Origin: Flagellimonas oceanensis | Lineage (GTDB): Bacteria > Bacteroidota > Bacteroidia > Flavobacteriales > Flavobacteriaceae | DNA: 64,000 nt | Reading direction: 5' to 3' | NCBI RefSeq assembly: GCF_003992595.1 | Contig: NZ_RZNA01000040.1 | Location: 248,001 to 312,000, forward strand | In this document: positions 46,475-55,382 of the stretch, piece after piece | How positions within the stretch are numbered: the first letter of the stretch is position 1 | Layout of the letters: each line of letters starts with the position of its first letter | Program-made: the position numbers and the translations under genes | Notes under the pieces: model-generated | What the model saw: the letters and a program-made list of their open reading frames with translations, nothing else | What the model was told of the DNA's origin: nothing | The model's database searches: none

Positions 46475-48058
46475 ATGAACAAGAAGCTATTCGTTCTTCT
46501 GGTTGTTCTTATGAGTTTATCCCTTTTAGGGATAATTTTCGTGCAGGTTTATTGGATACAAACATCCATAAACGATAAGGAAGAACAATTCTCAAGAACA
46601 ATCACGGACATATTGGACAAGGTGGCGAGTAGGGTGGAGAAGCGCGAGATGAAAGATTACTCAGACCTTGTAGCTTCCATGATAGATAGTGTTGGAGAGC
46701 CAAAAAGTGCTCAGTTCAAAAACTTCATGTTTGTGGAAAGGGACCTCAATTCCGACGAAATCCTTTTTTACTCCCATGGCATTCTTGAAGAAGATTACAA
46801 TATAACCTCTGCGTTCTTTGATAATACATTAGGTACTAATGATACCACTACGTTCAAAAATTTTACCAGTAGAAGAACTAAACAGGTTTTCAAGGAAGAG
46901 TCTGGTTTGGATGGTAGGATTTCTCATTTGACCCCCATTGAGAAAATCACGAAAATCGGTAACCTCAGTAGCATGGAGAAAGCCCAATATGAGGATGTTT
47001 TCATGGAATATGCTAAAATCCAACCGATTCATAAACGGGTTTCCAAACAAGAACTGGAACTTCTGCTCAGCCAAGAACTCAGTAATAGGAATATTGATAT
47101 CGACTATGAGTATGGGGTGTACAGTCAAGGCTATCCGACCAAGATAAGATCTAGAAAATTCAAGTTCTCCGGTTCTAAAATGTACAAGGCACCGATTTTC
47201 AAGGATAGTGAAGGAGTGTCCAATTTTTCGTTGTTATTGACTTTTCCCAGCATGAAACGATACATCTTTGGTTCCGTAATGGGAATGGCATTTCTGTCAT
47301 TGGTTTTTACCTTGGTAATCATGTTGGCCTATTCCAGTGCTATTTACCAGCTGATCAAGCAAAAGCGCATTTCCGAGATCAAATCGGATTTCATCAATAA
47401 TATGACGCACGAGTTCAAAACGCCGATTGCCACTATTAATTTGGCCGTAGAAGCGATTCGAAATCCAAAATCCATTGAGGACAAGGAAAAAGTATTGCGT
47501 TACCTAGGCATGATTCGTGATGAGAATAAAAGGATGCATGCCCAAGTGGAAAATGTCCTGAGAATATCCAAACTGGAAAAAAACCAATTGGACATCAGTA
47601 AGGATAGGGTAAATATGCACGATATAGTTACCGATGCCATTGCCCATATAGAATTGATCGTACAGGATAGGGGCGGATATGTCAATGCGCATTTGGATGC
47701 GGAACGGGCAGAAGTATTGGCCAATGATATGCACATGACCAACGTGATAGTGAATATTTTGGATAATGCAGTGAAATATTCCCCAGAGACCCCAAAGATT
47801 GATGTATACACCGAAGTGGTAAAAAACAGCATCATTATCAAGGTGCAAGACCAAGGAGCGGGAATGAGCAAAGTGGTGCTCAAAAAAGTATTTGAAAAAT
47901 TTTACCGGGAACATACCGGCGACATACATAACGTTAAGGGCCACGGTTTAGGATTGGCCTACGTAAAACGAATTATAGATGATCATCAAGGTGAGGTTTA
48001 TGCCGAAAGTGAAAAAGGAAAAGGAAGCACTTTCTTTATAAAACTCCCTTTAATTTAA
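46475..48058 (+). CDS. Membrane sensor histidine kinase
   Basis: The 527-residue kinase has membrane helices at about 5-27 and 268-292 enclosing a large periplasmic sensor domain without a recognised fold. The phosphoacceptor His312 lies in INNMTHEFKTP. The ATPase domain has the N box NVIVNILDNAVKYS (about 426-439), the G1 box DQGAGMS and G2 box GHGLGLAYVKRI. It is followed 9 bp later by its response regulator. The pair resembles RprX/RprY of Bacteroides; the signal is unknown. Confidence 0.93.
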   Translation: MNKKLFVLLVVLMSLSLLGIIFVQVYWIQTSINDKEEQFSRTITDILDKVASRVEKREMKDYSDLVASMIDSVGEPKSAQFKNFMFVERDLNSDEILFYSHGILEEDYNITSAFFDNTLGTNDTTTFKNFTSRRTKQVFKEESGLDGRISHLTPIEKITKIGNLSSMEKAQYEDVFMEYAKIQPIHKRVSKQELELLLSQELSNRNIDIDYEYGVYSQGYPTKIRSRKFKFSGSKMYKAPIFKDSEGVSNFSLLLTFPSMKRYIFGSVMGMAFLSLVFTLVIMLAYSSAIYQLIKQKRISEIKSDFINNMTHEFKTPIATINLAVEAIRNPKSIEDKEKVLRYLGMIRDENKRMHAQVENVLRISKLEKNQLDISKDRVNMHDIVTDAIAHIELIVQDRGGYVNAHLDAERAEVLANDMHMTNVIVNILDNAVKYSPETPKIDVYTEVVKNSIIIKVQDQGAGMSKVVLKKVFEKFYREHTGDIHNVKGHGLGLAYVKRIIDDHQGEVYAESEKGKGSTFFIKLPLI

Positions 48059-48067
48059 AAACAAACT

Positions 48068-48784
48068 ATGGAAACAGAGAAAAAGAAGATACTATTGGTG
48101 GAGGACGATCCCAATTTTGGAATCGTACTTAAAGATTATTTGACCATGAACGATTTTGATGTTGTTCTGGCCAAAAACGGAATGGAAGGTTTCGAAAAGT
48201 TCAAAAAAGACAACTACGATGTCTGTATTTTGGATGTTATGATGCCTTATAAGGATGGATTTACCTTGGCAAAGGAAATCCGCGAGAAAAATGAGAACGT
48301 TCCGATTATCTTTTTGACCGCTAAGACGATGAAAGAGGACGTGTTGAAAGGATACAAAGCAGGTGCCGATGATTACCTGAACAAGCCTTTCGACTCCGAG
48401 GTGCTGTTGATGAAATTGAAAGCGATCTTACAAAGAAAGGCATCCAGCTCTTTGGCGGACAGCAAACAGTTCGAGTTCCAAATCGGGAATTTCCATTTGA
48501 ACTCAAAACTTCGTTTCTTGAAATATAAAGAAGAGGAACCCATCAAACTTTCTCCAAAAGAAAATGAATTGCTGCGTTTGCTAGCTCTTCATGAAAATGA
48601 TCTGATGCCAAGGGAGTTGGCATTGACCAAAATCTGGAGGGATGACAACTACTTTACCTCAAGAAGTATGGACGTGTACATTGCCAAGCTGAGGAAATAC
48701 CTGAAAAAGGATGACTTAGTGGAAATCCTGAACATTCATGGTGAAGGGTTTAGGCTTGTGGTCAAAGCGGAAAACGAGCAATAA
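48068..48784 (+). CDS. OmpR-family response regulator
   Basis: The 238-residue regulator has a receiver domain (about 7-120) with acidic pocket EDD near 13-15, phosphoacceptor Asp56 (CILDVMMP), T/A and Lys in FLTAK and NKPF (about 106-109), and a C-terminal winged helix (about 137-233; LSPKENELLRLLALHEND and SMDVYIAKLRKYL). It would bind direct repeats as a dimer. It forms an operon with the kinase and is followed by a strong terminator. Confidence 0.94.
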   Translation: METEKKKILLVEDDPNFGIVLKDYLTMNDFDVVLAKNGMEGFEKFKKDNYDVCILDVMMPYKDGFTLAKEIREKNENVPIIFLTAKTMKEDVLKGYKAGADDYLNKPFDSEVLLMKLKAILQRKASSSLADSKQFEFQIGNFHLNSKLRFLKYKEEEPIKLSPKENELLRLLALHENDLMPRELALTKIWRDDNYFTSRSMDVYIAKLRKYLKKDDLVEILNIHGEGFRLVVKAENEQ

Positions 48785-48802
48785 GATCATATATGGATAA
48801 AT

Positions 48803-48833
48803 AAAAAAGCCACCTATAGTAGGTGGCTTTTTT
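48803..48833. terminator. Bidirectional intrinsic terminator
   Basis: AAAAAAGCCACCTA and TAGGTGGCTTTTTT form a 14-bp stem around TAG. It lies between the response regulator and the convergent gluconokinase gene and serves both. Confidence 0.93.
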
Positions 48834-48861
48834 CTGCCGAAAAATTGAGGGAATTTTAACT

Positions 48862-49353
48862 TTAAAGTTCTTTCATGATTTGTTTGACAATCTTGACGGG
48901 CGTTTCTTCAATGGAAACGATAATTGCCTTGGATGGTGGCTCCAGAGCATCAAACTGGGATTGCAACAAGTTTATGGGCATAAAATGCCCTTTTCTTTTT
49001 TCCAAACGTGACTTTATCAGCTCAAAGGATCCATCTAAATAAACAAAGGTCATACAATTACCCATTCCCGCCCTTAAGAGGCTTCTGTAGTTCTTTTTTA
49101 AGGCCGAACATGCGATTATGGCACCTTTGTGTTTATGGTCTACAGCAAGTTTATTTAAAGCTATCAGCCACTCTTTACGGTCTTCATCGTTCAAGGGGTG
49201 GCCCGAACTCATTTTTTTCACATTGGCTTCGGGATGAAAATCATCGCCGTCAAAAAAGGGTCTGGACAGTTTTTCTGAAAGCAGCTTTCCAATTTCGGTC
49301 TTACCCGAACCACTGACTCCCATGACTACAATCACAGTTTTACCGTTAGGCAT
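48862..49353 (-). CDS. gntK: Gluconokinase
   Basis: The 163-residue kinase phosphorylates gluconate to 6-phosphogluconate. The start is MPNGKTVIVVMGVSG (49353); the longer frame is the miaA tail in another frame. The P-loop GVSGSGKT is followed by FFDGDDFHPEANVKKMSSGHPLNDEDR and ACSALKKNYR, and FVYLDGSFELIKSRLEKRKGHFM: all GntK signatures. It overlaps the miaA 3' end by 8 bp. No gluconate permease is adjacent; the two GntP genes are at 6.2 and 62.7 kb. Confidence 0.94.
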   Translation of the reverse strand: MPNGKTVIVVMGVSGSGKTEIGKLLSEKLSRPFFDGDDFHPEANVKKMSSGHPLNDEDRKEWLIALNKLAVDHKHKGAIIACSALKKNYRSLLRAGMGNCMTFVYLDGSFELIKSRLEKRKGHFMPINLLQSQFDALEPPSKAIIVSIEETPVKIVKQIMKEL

Positions 49354-50269
49354 AAAGGTTGGTTTTAAGTCGGTCATTAACCATTTGGAGTACCTTTTTA
49401 GGTTCAGTGTCGTAAGGGACCCATAGAATGGCTTCATTCTTTCGCAGCCATGTCAGTTGCCGTTTTGCAAATCGTCTGGTGTTCTTTTTGATTTCCGAAA
49501 CTGCAGCTTCCAATGTGCATTGCCCTTCAATATATTCAAAAAGTTCTTTGTAACCAACTGTTTGTAGAGCATTCAGTTCTTTGTGGGGGTAAAGCTTTTT
49601 TGCTTCTTCCAGTAGGCCAGCATCCATCATGAGGTCTACACGGGCATTGATTCGCTCGTAAACCGTCTCTCTGGGAGCCTCAATACCGATATATAGAGTT
49701 TTAAAGTTTCTTTCTGCTTTGGGCTGGTTCAGGAATGAAGAGTAGGGTTTATTTGCCGTGATGCACACCTCTAGGGCCCGAATCAATCGATGCGGATTGT
49801 CCAAGTCAACCGTTTTATAGTAATCCGGGTCTCGTAGTTCGAGTTCTTTTTGAAGACTTTCCAATCCTTTCTCTTCCAATTGCTGATTGAGTTGTTCCCG
49901 TGTTTTTGGGTCAACCTCTGGAAACTTGTCCAATCCAGATACAACGGCATCCACATAAAGTCCACTGCCACCCACCATCACGGCAATGTCTTTTTTCAGG
50001 AATACATCATCCAATAGTTTGATGGCTTCTTTCTCAAAATCGCCAACTGAATATGGTTCAAATATACTTTTGTGTTGTACAAAATGATGATGCGTTTCAC
50101 TCAGCTCTTCTTTGGATGGAACGGCGGTGCCTATTTCCATTTCCTTGAAAAACTGCCTGGAATCAGCGGAAAGTATGTCGGTGTCAAAATGCTTGGCCAA
50201 TTGGATGCCCAAAGCGGTCTTTCCAATGGCGGTGGGTCCAACCACGGCAAGTACTATTTTTTTGCTCAT
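49346..50269 (-). CDS. miaA: tRNA dimethylallyltransferase
   Basis: The 307-residue enzyme adds a dimethylallyl group to A37 of tRNAs that read U-starting codons. The start is ATG 50269 (MSKKIVLAVVGPTAIGKT); the frame upstream only has a TTG. Signatures are the P-loop GPTAIGKT, ILSADSRQFFKEMEIGTA, VMVGGSGLYVDAVV and the late LQTVGYKELFEY and RFAKRQLTWLR. It starts in an ATGA overlap with the channel gene stop and overlaps gntK, so these are one operon. Confidence 0.96.
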   Translation of the reverse strand: MSKKIVLAVVGPTAIGKTALGIQLAKHFDTDILSADSRQFFKEMEIGTAVPSKEELSETHHHFVQHKSIFEPYSVGDFEKEAIKLLDDVFLKKDIAVMVGGSGLYVDAVVSGLDKFPEVDPKTREQLNQQLEEKGLESLQKELELRDPDYYKTVDLDNPHRLIRALEVCITANKPYSSFLNQPKAERNFKTLYIGIEAPRETVYERINARVDLMMDAGLLEEAKKLYPHKELNALQTVGYKELFEYIEGQCTLEAAVSEIKKNTRRFAKRQLTWLRKNEAILWVPYDTEPKKVLQMVNDRLKTNLYA

Positions 50270-51114
50270 AATGGGTGTCCACAATTAAAACAATGAGTGG
50301 CATCATCCCTGTGGCCTTCAACAGAGCAACTGGGACAGGCCTGTGTGTTGACATGTACCATAAAACCATCATCCTCTTCATCATCACTTTTTTTGTTTCG
50401 CGCAAATTCCGCAGTGACAATGCCAGTAGGTACCGCAATGATTCCGTAACCCAAAATCATAATCACGGTAGCCAAAAATTGACCTAGATTGGATTGCGGT
50501 GCTATATCGCCATACCCCACAGTTGTTAGGGTCACAATGGTCCAATAAATACTTTTGGGAATGCTGGTAAAGCCTGAATCATCCCCTTCCACGATATACA
50601 TGATGGTGCCCATGATTACGGATAAAATCAAAACCACATAAATAAATACGGCAATCTTGGCCCGACTTGCTTTTAATGCTGACTGCAACTGAGAAGCTTC
50701 GCCCATAAATTTAACGAGCTTCAGTATCCTGAAAATACGTAACAAGCGAAAGGCCCTTACAGCCAGTAAAACTTGGGAGCCAGCTAGAATATAAGATAGA
50801 TAGAGGGGGATGGTGGATAAGAAATCGATAACCCCGTAAAAACTGAAAACATACTTCAATGGCTTCTTTATGCTGATCAGGCGAGCTATGTATTCCAGGG
50901 TGAAAAATATGGTCACTATCCACTCTAAGGTGAGAAGTGTTTTGTGGTAATGCTCGTCAAAATCATCAATACTCTCCAGCATTACCAAAATAACGCTGAT
51001 GATAATCAGTATAAAGAGCAGAATGTCAAACAACTTACCCGATGGAGTGTCCGCTTCATAAATGACTTCATGAAGTTTGTTTTTCCATTTGGGAAGTGGT
51101 TTGTTGTCTTTCAA
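50266..51114 (-). CDS. Voltage-gated-type potassium channel with C-terminal zinc ribbon
   Basis: The 282-residue protein has six membrane segments. S4 carries a basic residue every third position (R120, R123, R126, R129, K132, K135) and the selectivity filter TVGYGD is at 198-203. A cytoplasmic tail ends in a four-Cys zinc ribbon (Cys260, 263, 275, 278). It starts at a TTG (51112-51114), 3 bp after the exonuclease stop, with no in-frame ATG until residue 45. Its stop overlaps miaA. The zinc ribbon suggests regulation or assembly through a metal site. Confidence 0.92.
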   Translation of the reverse strand: MKDNKPLPKWKNKLHEVIYEADTPSGKLFDILLFILIIISVILVMLESIDDFDEHYHKTLLTLEWIVTIFFTLEYIARLISIKKPLKYVFSFYGVIDFLSTIPLYLSYILAGSQVLLAVRAFRLLRIFRILKLVKFMGEASQLQSALKASRAKIAVFIYVVLILSVIMGTIMYIVEGDDSGFTSIPKSIYWTIVTLTTVGYGDIAPQSNLGQFLATVIMILGYGIIAVPTGIVTAEFARNKKSDDEEDDGFMVHVNTQACPSCSVEGHRDDATHCFNCGHPL

Positions 51115-51117
51115 TGA

Positions 51118-52449
51118 TCAGGAGGTTAGTGGAATAGTTTTAAGTCGATTATTTTTTCTTAGATAGGTCTCTACAATAAATGTGGTGTTCTCATCGCTCC
51201 GCATGGGAGTCATAATGGATTCTAAGATATGAATATTATTGATTTGATGGTTGAGTTCCACATAGCCAAACCCTTGAAGTCTACCATTTTTGATCAGGAC
51301 AAAACTTCGTTCCCCTGTTTCCCGCCCCTGGTCGGTCAGTGCAATATCCTTGTCTTGAATACTGTATTTTTCAAAAGCGGAAAGCACTTTTTCGTTACAG
51401 TTGGATGCACTTTGTTCCGCCTCTTGGTGCACACATTCATTGTCGGTTCCCAAGGAAGAAGGGCAAAGTGCAAACTCTTCTGAAACTTTATTGATAAAGC
51501 TTTTGGCTGACTGCGTCCCGTTGAAGGCTATGTTTTTGTGTTCCAACTTCCGACTTTTTTCCACTTCCAATATGATATGCTCGGTTCCGTTCTGATTAAA
51601 ATCAATGGTGTGCGTAAAGAGCTTCTTTTTGGATACATGATTATAGCGGGGTCTTTTCTTTTTTTGCTCCACATAGGCCTTTAAAATAGCAATGAGTTCG
51701 CTCCCCGTGGTTTCGTAAGTTACTTTTTTCGTTTCTTTTTGTAGTTTTCGTGCCATTTTGCCCACATTGGTAAAATGTTGGTTGACCCGCTTTTTAATAT
51801 TCTTGGTCTTTCCGATGAAGATAATGTCCCCGTCCTTGTCGTGCATGTAGTATACACCGGTATCGGATGGGAGGTTAAAAACCATGTCCAACTGGGTAGG
51901 TGATAGTTCCCCATGGGTTTCTTCGCGGATGACTTCGGTAATGATTTTCTTTTCCGAGTCTTTGTTCAGCAACAATTTAAAAAGTTTCAAGGTGGCAAGT
52001 GCATCGCCGTTGGCTCTGTGTCTATCACTCATGGGAATACCCAGTGAACGCGCTAATTTTCCCAAACTGTGCGACTCCGCTTCGGGTATGAGTTGTTTGG
52101 AAAGGTCAACGGTACAAAGGGTCTTGCGTTGAAAATCATACCCCAAACGCCTAAACTCGGTCCTTAGGATTCGATAATCAAATTGGGCGTTGTGCGCGAC
52201 CAAAACAGCCCCTTCGGTAATTTCCACAATGCGTTTGGCCACTTCATGAAACTTGGGTGCGGAGCGCAGCATTTTATTGTTGATGCCCGTGAGCTTGGCC
52301 ACAAAGGGTTGTATTTCGCGTTCCGGGTTGATCAAACAAATGAATTTGTCGACCACTTCACGTCCATCAAACCTGTGGATGGCAATTTCAGTGATGCCTT
52401 CCTCATTGTATTTTCCTCCCGTGCTTTCAATGTCAAGTATCGCGTACAT
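51118..52449 (-). CDS. DnaQ-type 3'-5' exonuclease fused to a GIY-YIG nuclease domain
   Basis: The 443-residue protein has an N-terminal DEDDh exonuclease (Asp6, Glu8, Asp91, His144, Asp149) and a UvrC/Cho-like GIY-YIG domain (about 195-275: VYYM 199-202, FIGKT 211-215, Arg221, Glu251). The C-terminal third (about 280-443) has several Cys (about 333-359) and no clear domain. Such fusions occur in Bacteroidota and Actinobacteria and may act in repair. It begins the exonuclease/channel/miaA/gntK operon, 13 bp after YggS. Confidence 0.92.
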   Translation of the reverse strand: MYAILDIESTGGKYNEEGITEIAIHRFDGREVVDKFICLINPEREIQPFVAKLTGINNKMLRSAPKFHEVAKRIVEITEGAVLVAHNAQFDYRILRTEFRRLGYDFQRKTLCTVDLSKQLIPEAESHSLGKLARSLGIPMSDRHRANGDALATLKLFKLLLNKDSEKKIITEVIREETHGELSPTQLDMVFNLPSDTGVYYMHDKDGDIIFIGKTKNIKKRVNQHFTNVGKMARKLQKETKKVTYETTGSELIAILKAYVEQKKKRPRYNHVSKKKLFTHTIDFNQNGTEHIILEVEKSRKLEHKNIAFNGTQSAKSFINKVSEEFALCPSSLGTDNECVHQEAEQSASNCNEKVLSAFEKYSIQDKDIALTDQGRETGERSFVLIKNGRLQGFGYVELNHQINNIHILESIMTPMRSDENTTFIVETYLRKNNRLKTIPLTS

Positions 52450-52462
52450 GGAAAATTACTCG

Positions 52463-53122
52463 TTATGAATAGTTTCTAACCCCAAATATACTGCTTCCGA
52501 TTCGTACCATGTTGCTGCCTTCCTCAATGGCAATCTGGTAATCGCCGCTCATGCCCATGGAAAGTATGGTGATATCTTCCAATTTGGTTGTAAGTTCATC
52601 AAACATGGATTTGAGTTGGGCAAACTCCTTGCGCACCTGGTTTTTGTCATCTGTAAAAGTCGCCATGCCCATCAATCCTACAATTTTGATATTTTCCATA
52701 GCCTCAAAAGCATCAGAATTGATAAGCTCATCCAGTTCTGCTTTGTCCAGTCCAAATTTGGTATCTTCTTCTGCAATATGGATTTGTAGCAAGCATGGAA
52801 TCACACGGTCGTGCTTTTTTGCTTGTTTGTTGATTTCCTTTAACAATCGAGGGCTGTCGACACCATGAATCAGGGAAACAAACTCGGTCATGTATTTGAC
52901 CTTGTTACGTTGCACGTGACCAATCATGTGCCATTCGATGTCCTTGGGCAAATCTTCCCATTTTTGGACCATCTCCTGCACTTTGTTTTCTCCAAAGACC
53001 CGTTGCCCTGCTTCGTAAGCCTCCAAAAGGTCTTCATTGGGCTTGGTTTTGGAAACAGCGACCAAGGTAACTCCCTCGGGGAGCTTGGATTTTATTGTAT
53101 TGAGATTATCTTTTATGGACAT
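52463..53122 (-). CDS. YggS/PROSC family pyridoxal-phosphate homeostasis protein
   Basis: The 219-residue single-domain PLP protein has the Lys that binds PLP in LVAVSKTKP (about 20-28), FGENKVQEMVQKW (about 43-55), WHMIGHVQRNKVKY (about 63-76) and the terminal MGMSGDYQIAIEEGSNMVRIGSSIFG. It keeps free PLP balanced rather than catalysing a reaction. It lies upstream of the exonuclease gene on the same strand; a palindromic repeat separates it from the DUF1015 gene. Confidence 0.95.
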   Translation of the reverse strand: MSIKDNLNTIKSKLPEGVTLVAVSKTKPNEDLLEAYEAGQRVFGENKVQEMVQKWEDLPKDIEWHMIGHVQRNKVKYMTEFVSLIHGVDSPRLLKEINKQAKKHDRVIPCLLQIHIAEEDTKFGLDKAELDELINSDAFEAMENIKIVGLMGMATFTDDKNQVRKEFAQLKSMFDELTTKLEDITILSMGMSGDYQIAIEEGSNMVRIGSSIFGVRNYS

Positions 53123-53134
53123 AGTTTAATCGAT

Positions 53135-53193
53135 GTCATTCCGCACCTGATGCGGAATCTTTTAAATTTATGGATTCCTGCTTTCGCAGGGAT
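53135..53193. repeat. Dispersed palindromic repeat, two hairpins
   Basis: The first hairpin is ATTCCGC-ACCTGAT-GCGGAAT (53138-53158) and the second is CCTGC-TTTC-GCAGG inside ATTCCTGC...GCAGGGAT (53174-53193). It lies in the 79-bp space between the YggS and DUF1015 genes and is related to the element at 34257-34302. Confidence 0.75.
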
Positions 53194-53201
53194 GGCATTT
53201 G

Positions 53202-54437
53202 TTACAATTCATAAATAGCAAGTCCGCTGCGGAGCTTAGGCTCAATATACGTGCTTTTTGGGGGCATTACCAAACCTGCGTCGGCAATTGCCTTGATTTC
53301 TTCAACTGTTGTGGGAACCAGACTGAAACCCACCGCATAGTTTCCCGAATCCACCAAATCCTTCATTTGGATAAGGTTGTTTTTACCATAACCATAGCAA
53401 ATTCGTTTGTCATTTCTAAGATCCGTGATACCTAAAATCGGCTCCAAAATGGTTTTGTACAAAATCTGGGTGTCCAGTTTGCTCAAGGCATCGGTAAACT
53501 CATGGTTGGTTTTCCTGAAATGCAACGTATAGAATTCTCCTTCCAAATACATGCTGAATTCATGTTTTTTGGACGGTTTGCACAGTCCATCTTCCCTTTT
53601 CTCTATTCTGAAATGCTCGTCCAGTTGTATCAAAAATTCCTTTTTCGAATACCCGTTCAAATCTTTGATCATTCGGTTGAACTCGGAAATCCGCATCTGG
53701 GATTCAGGAATCAAGTAAGCCATGAAATAATTGTACGCCTTCTCTCCCGTATGGTTCTCGTTTTCGGATGTTTTTAAGTCTGCCAACAAGCTGGAAGATG
53801 CACTACGGTGATGTCCATCCGCAATATAAAGCGCATCGAGGTCGCCAAAGGCCTTTTCCAGTTTTTCAATTCCTTCGGGATAGGAGATTTTCCAAAGTTT
53901 ATGGTTGACCCTGTCTGTAGTGGTAAAGTCGTATTCGGGTTTCCGTTCAATTTTACGCTGAAAGATTTCATCTACCAGCTTATTGTCCTCATAGGTCATT
54001 AACACAGGCTCAGCGTTAAAGCCAACGGTATGAAGGTAATCAGCAAAAAGCTCTTCACGATCCTGAATGGTGTCCTCGTGTTTTTTGATGACATTGCTCC
54101 GATAATCATCCACACTGCAGGCACAAAAGAACCCCAAGCTTTTAAAATCATCTTTTTCAATTTGATAGAGGTAAAAACTGGGCTCATCATCTTTTTGAAA
54201 GATGTTTTCCTCCAAAAACTCCAAGTACCGATTGTGCACCAACCCAAAACGTTCCTTTCCCTTGATGTTCTTTTCGAACTTGAATCCTGGGTTGATGATA
54301 TGCAGAAACGAGAACGGGTTGTACTGCAATACCGCTTTAAGCTCCTCTTTGGAATATTCCTCGTAGGAGCGGGATGCAACAAAAAAAGCTTTGTCCTTTG
54401 TGGGGCGAATGGCCTTAAAAGGTTTTACAATGGCCAT
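53202..54437 (-). CDS. DUF1015 family protein
   Basis: The 411-residue soluble protein matches DUF1015: start MAIVKPFKAIRPTKDKAF, 'PFSFLHIINPGFKF' near 42-55, 'FGLVHNRYLEFLEE', DALYIADGHHRSASS (about 208-222) with the family's conserved His pair, and a C-terminal segment ending 'MPPKSTYIEPKLRSGL'. The function is not established. It lies 6 bp after the 3-hydroxyacyl-CoA dehydrogenase gene on the same strand, an arrangement common in Flavobacteriaceae. Confidence 0.9.
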   Translation of the reverse strand: MAIVKPFKAIRPTKDKAFFVASRSYEEYSKEELKAVLQYNPFSFLHIINPGFKFEKNIKGKERFGLVHNRYLEFLEENIFQKDDEPSFYLYQIEKDDFKSLGFFCACSVDDYRSNVIKKHEDTIQDREELFADYLHTVGFNAEPVLMTYEDNKLVDEIFQRKIERKPEYDFTTTDRVNHKLWKISYPEGIEKLEKAFGDLDALYIADGHHRSASSSLLADLKTSENENHTGEKAYNYFMAYLIPESQMRISEFNRMIKDLNGYSKKEFLIQLDEHFRIEKREDGLCKPSKKHEFSMYLEGEFYTLHFRKTNHEFTDALSKLDTQILYKTILEPILGITDLRNDKRICYGYGKNNLIQMKDLVDSGNYAVGFSLVPTTVEEIKAIADAGLVMPPKSTYIEPKLRSGLAIYEL

Positions 54438-54443
54438 GAAATC

Positions 54444-55331
54444 TTATTTGAATTGTGCGGAAACGTTTTCTGCTTTTCTGGATTCGGAATAATCGTAAAA
54501 ACCTTCTCCCGATTTCACCCCTAATTTATCGGCCATTACCATATTCACGAGTAAGGGGCAAGGAGCATATTTTGGGTTTTTAAATCCATCGTACATAACA
54601 TTTAATATGGAAAGGCATACATCCAACCCAATAAAATCGGCTAATTGCAGCGGGCCCATGGGATGGGCCATGCCCAATTTCATCACGGTGTCTATTTCTT
54701 CAACGCCAGCCACGCCATTGTACAAGCTTTCGATGGATTCGTTGATCATGGGCATCAAAATGCGATTGGCCACAAACCCTGGATAATCGTTTACCTCGGT
54801 CGGGGTTTTCCCTAATTTCTTGGATAGCCCCATGATGGTTTCCGTGACTTCGTCCGATGTATTATATCCGCGAATGATTTCTACCAACTTCATAATCGGG
54901 ACTGGATTCATAAAGTGCATCCCAATTACCTTTTCTGGGCGATTGGTAGCAGCACCAATTTGCGTGATGGAAATAGAGGATGTGTTGGTGGCCAAAATGG
55001 TTTCTGCTTTGCAGATTTCATCCAAGTCCTTGAAAATCTTGAGTTTGATGTCCAGATTCTCTGTAGCGGCTTCAACCACTAAATCAGTATCCGACACCCC
55101 TTCTTTAAGATTGGTATAGGTAGTGATATTAGAGAGCGTAGCTTCTTTTTTGGCATCGTCGATGACTTCTTTGGAAATCATTCGGTCCAAATTCTTTGTA
55201 ATGGTGGCGACTCCTTTATCCAAAGAGGCCTGAGCAATATCCACCAAATTGACTTTATATCCGTTTTGGGCAAAAACATGGGCGATTCCGTTACCCATGG
55301 TTCCAGCACCGATTACTGTGATTTGTTGCAT
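54444..55331 (-). CDS. 3-hydroxybutyryl-CoA dehydrogenase
   Basis: The 295-residue NAD(H)-dependent enzyme interconverts acetoacetyl-CoA and 3-hydroxybutyryl-CoA (or longer acyls). It has the Rossmann motif GAGTMGNGIAHVFAQ (about 8-22), ATNTSSISITQIGA (about 114-127), the catalytic His in GMHFMNPVPIMKLVEI (about 138-153) and 'GVEEIDTVMKLGMAHPMGPLQLADFIGLD' (about 223-251). It could serve fatty-acid oxidation or butanoate metabolism. It is followed by the DUF1015 gene at 6 bp. Confidence 0.93.
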   Translation of the reverse strand: MQQITVIGAGTMGNGIAHVFAQNGYKVNLVDIAQASLDKGVATITKNLDRMISKEVIDDAKKEATLSNITTYTNLKEGVSDTDLVVEAATENLDIKLKIFKDLDEICKAETILATNTSSISITQIGAATNRPEKVIGMHFMNPVPIMKLVEIIRGYNTSDEVTETIMGLSKKLGKTPTEVNDYPGFVANRILMPMINESIESLYNGVAGVEEIDTVMKLGMAHPMGPLQLADFIGLDVCLSILNVMYDGFKNPKYAPCPLLVNMVMADKLGVKSGEGFYDYSESRKAENVSAQFK

Positions 55332-55350
55332 AGTATATTGTTTACAACTG

Positions 55351-55378
55351 CGTCATTCGAGCAAAGTCAAGAATGACG
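55351..55378. repeat. Short palindromic repeat (CGTCATTC...GAATGACG)
   Basis: A perfect 8-bp inverted repeat encloses GAGCAAAGTCAA, a degenerate form of the GAGCGCAGTCGA core seen in the longer elements. It lies in the 51-bp gap between the Gfo/Idh and dehydrogenase genes. Confidence 0.65.
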
Positions 55379-55382
55379 ACGA

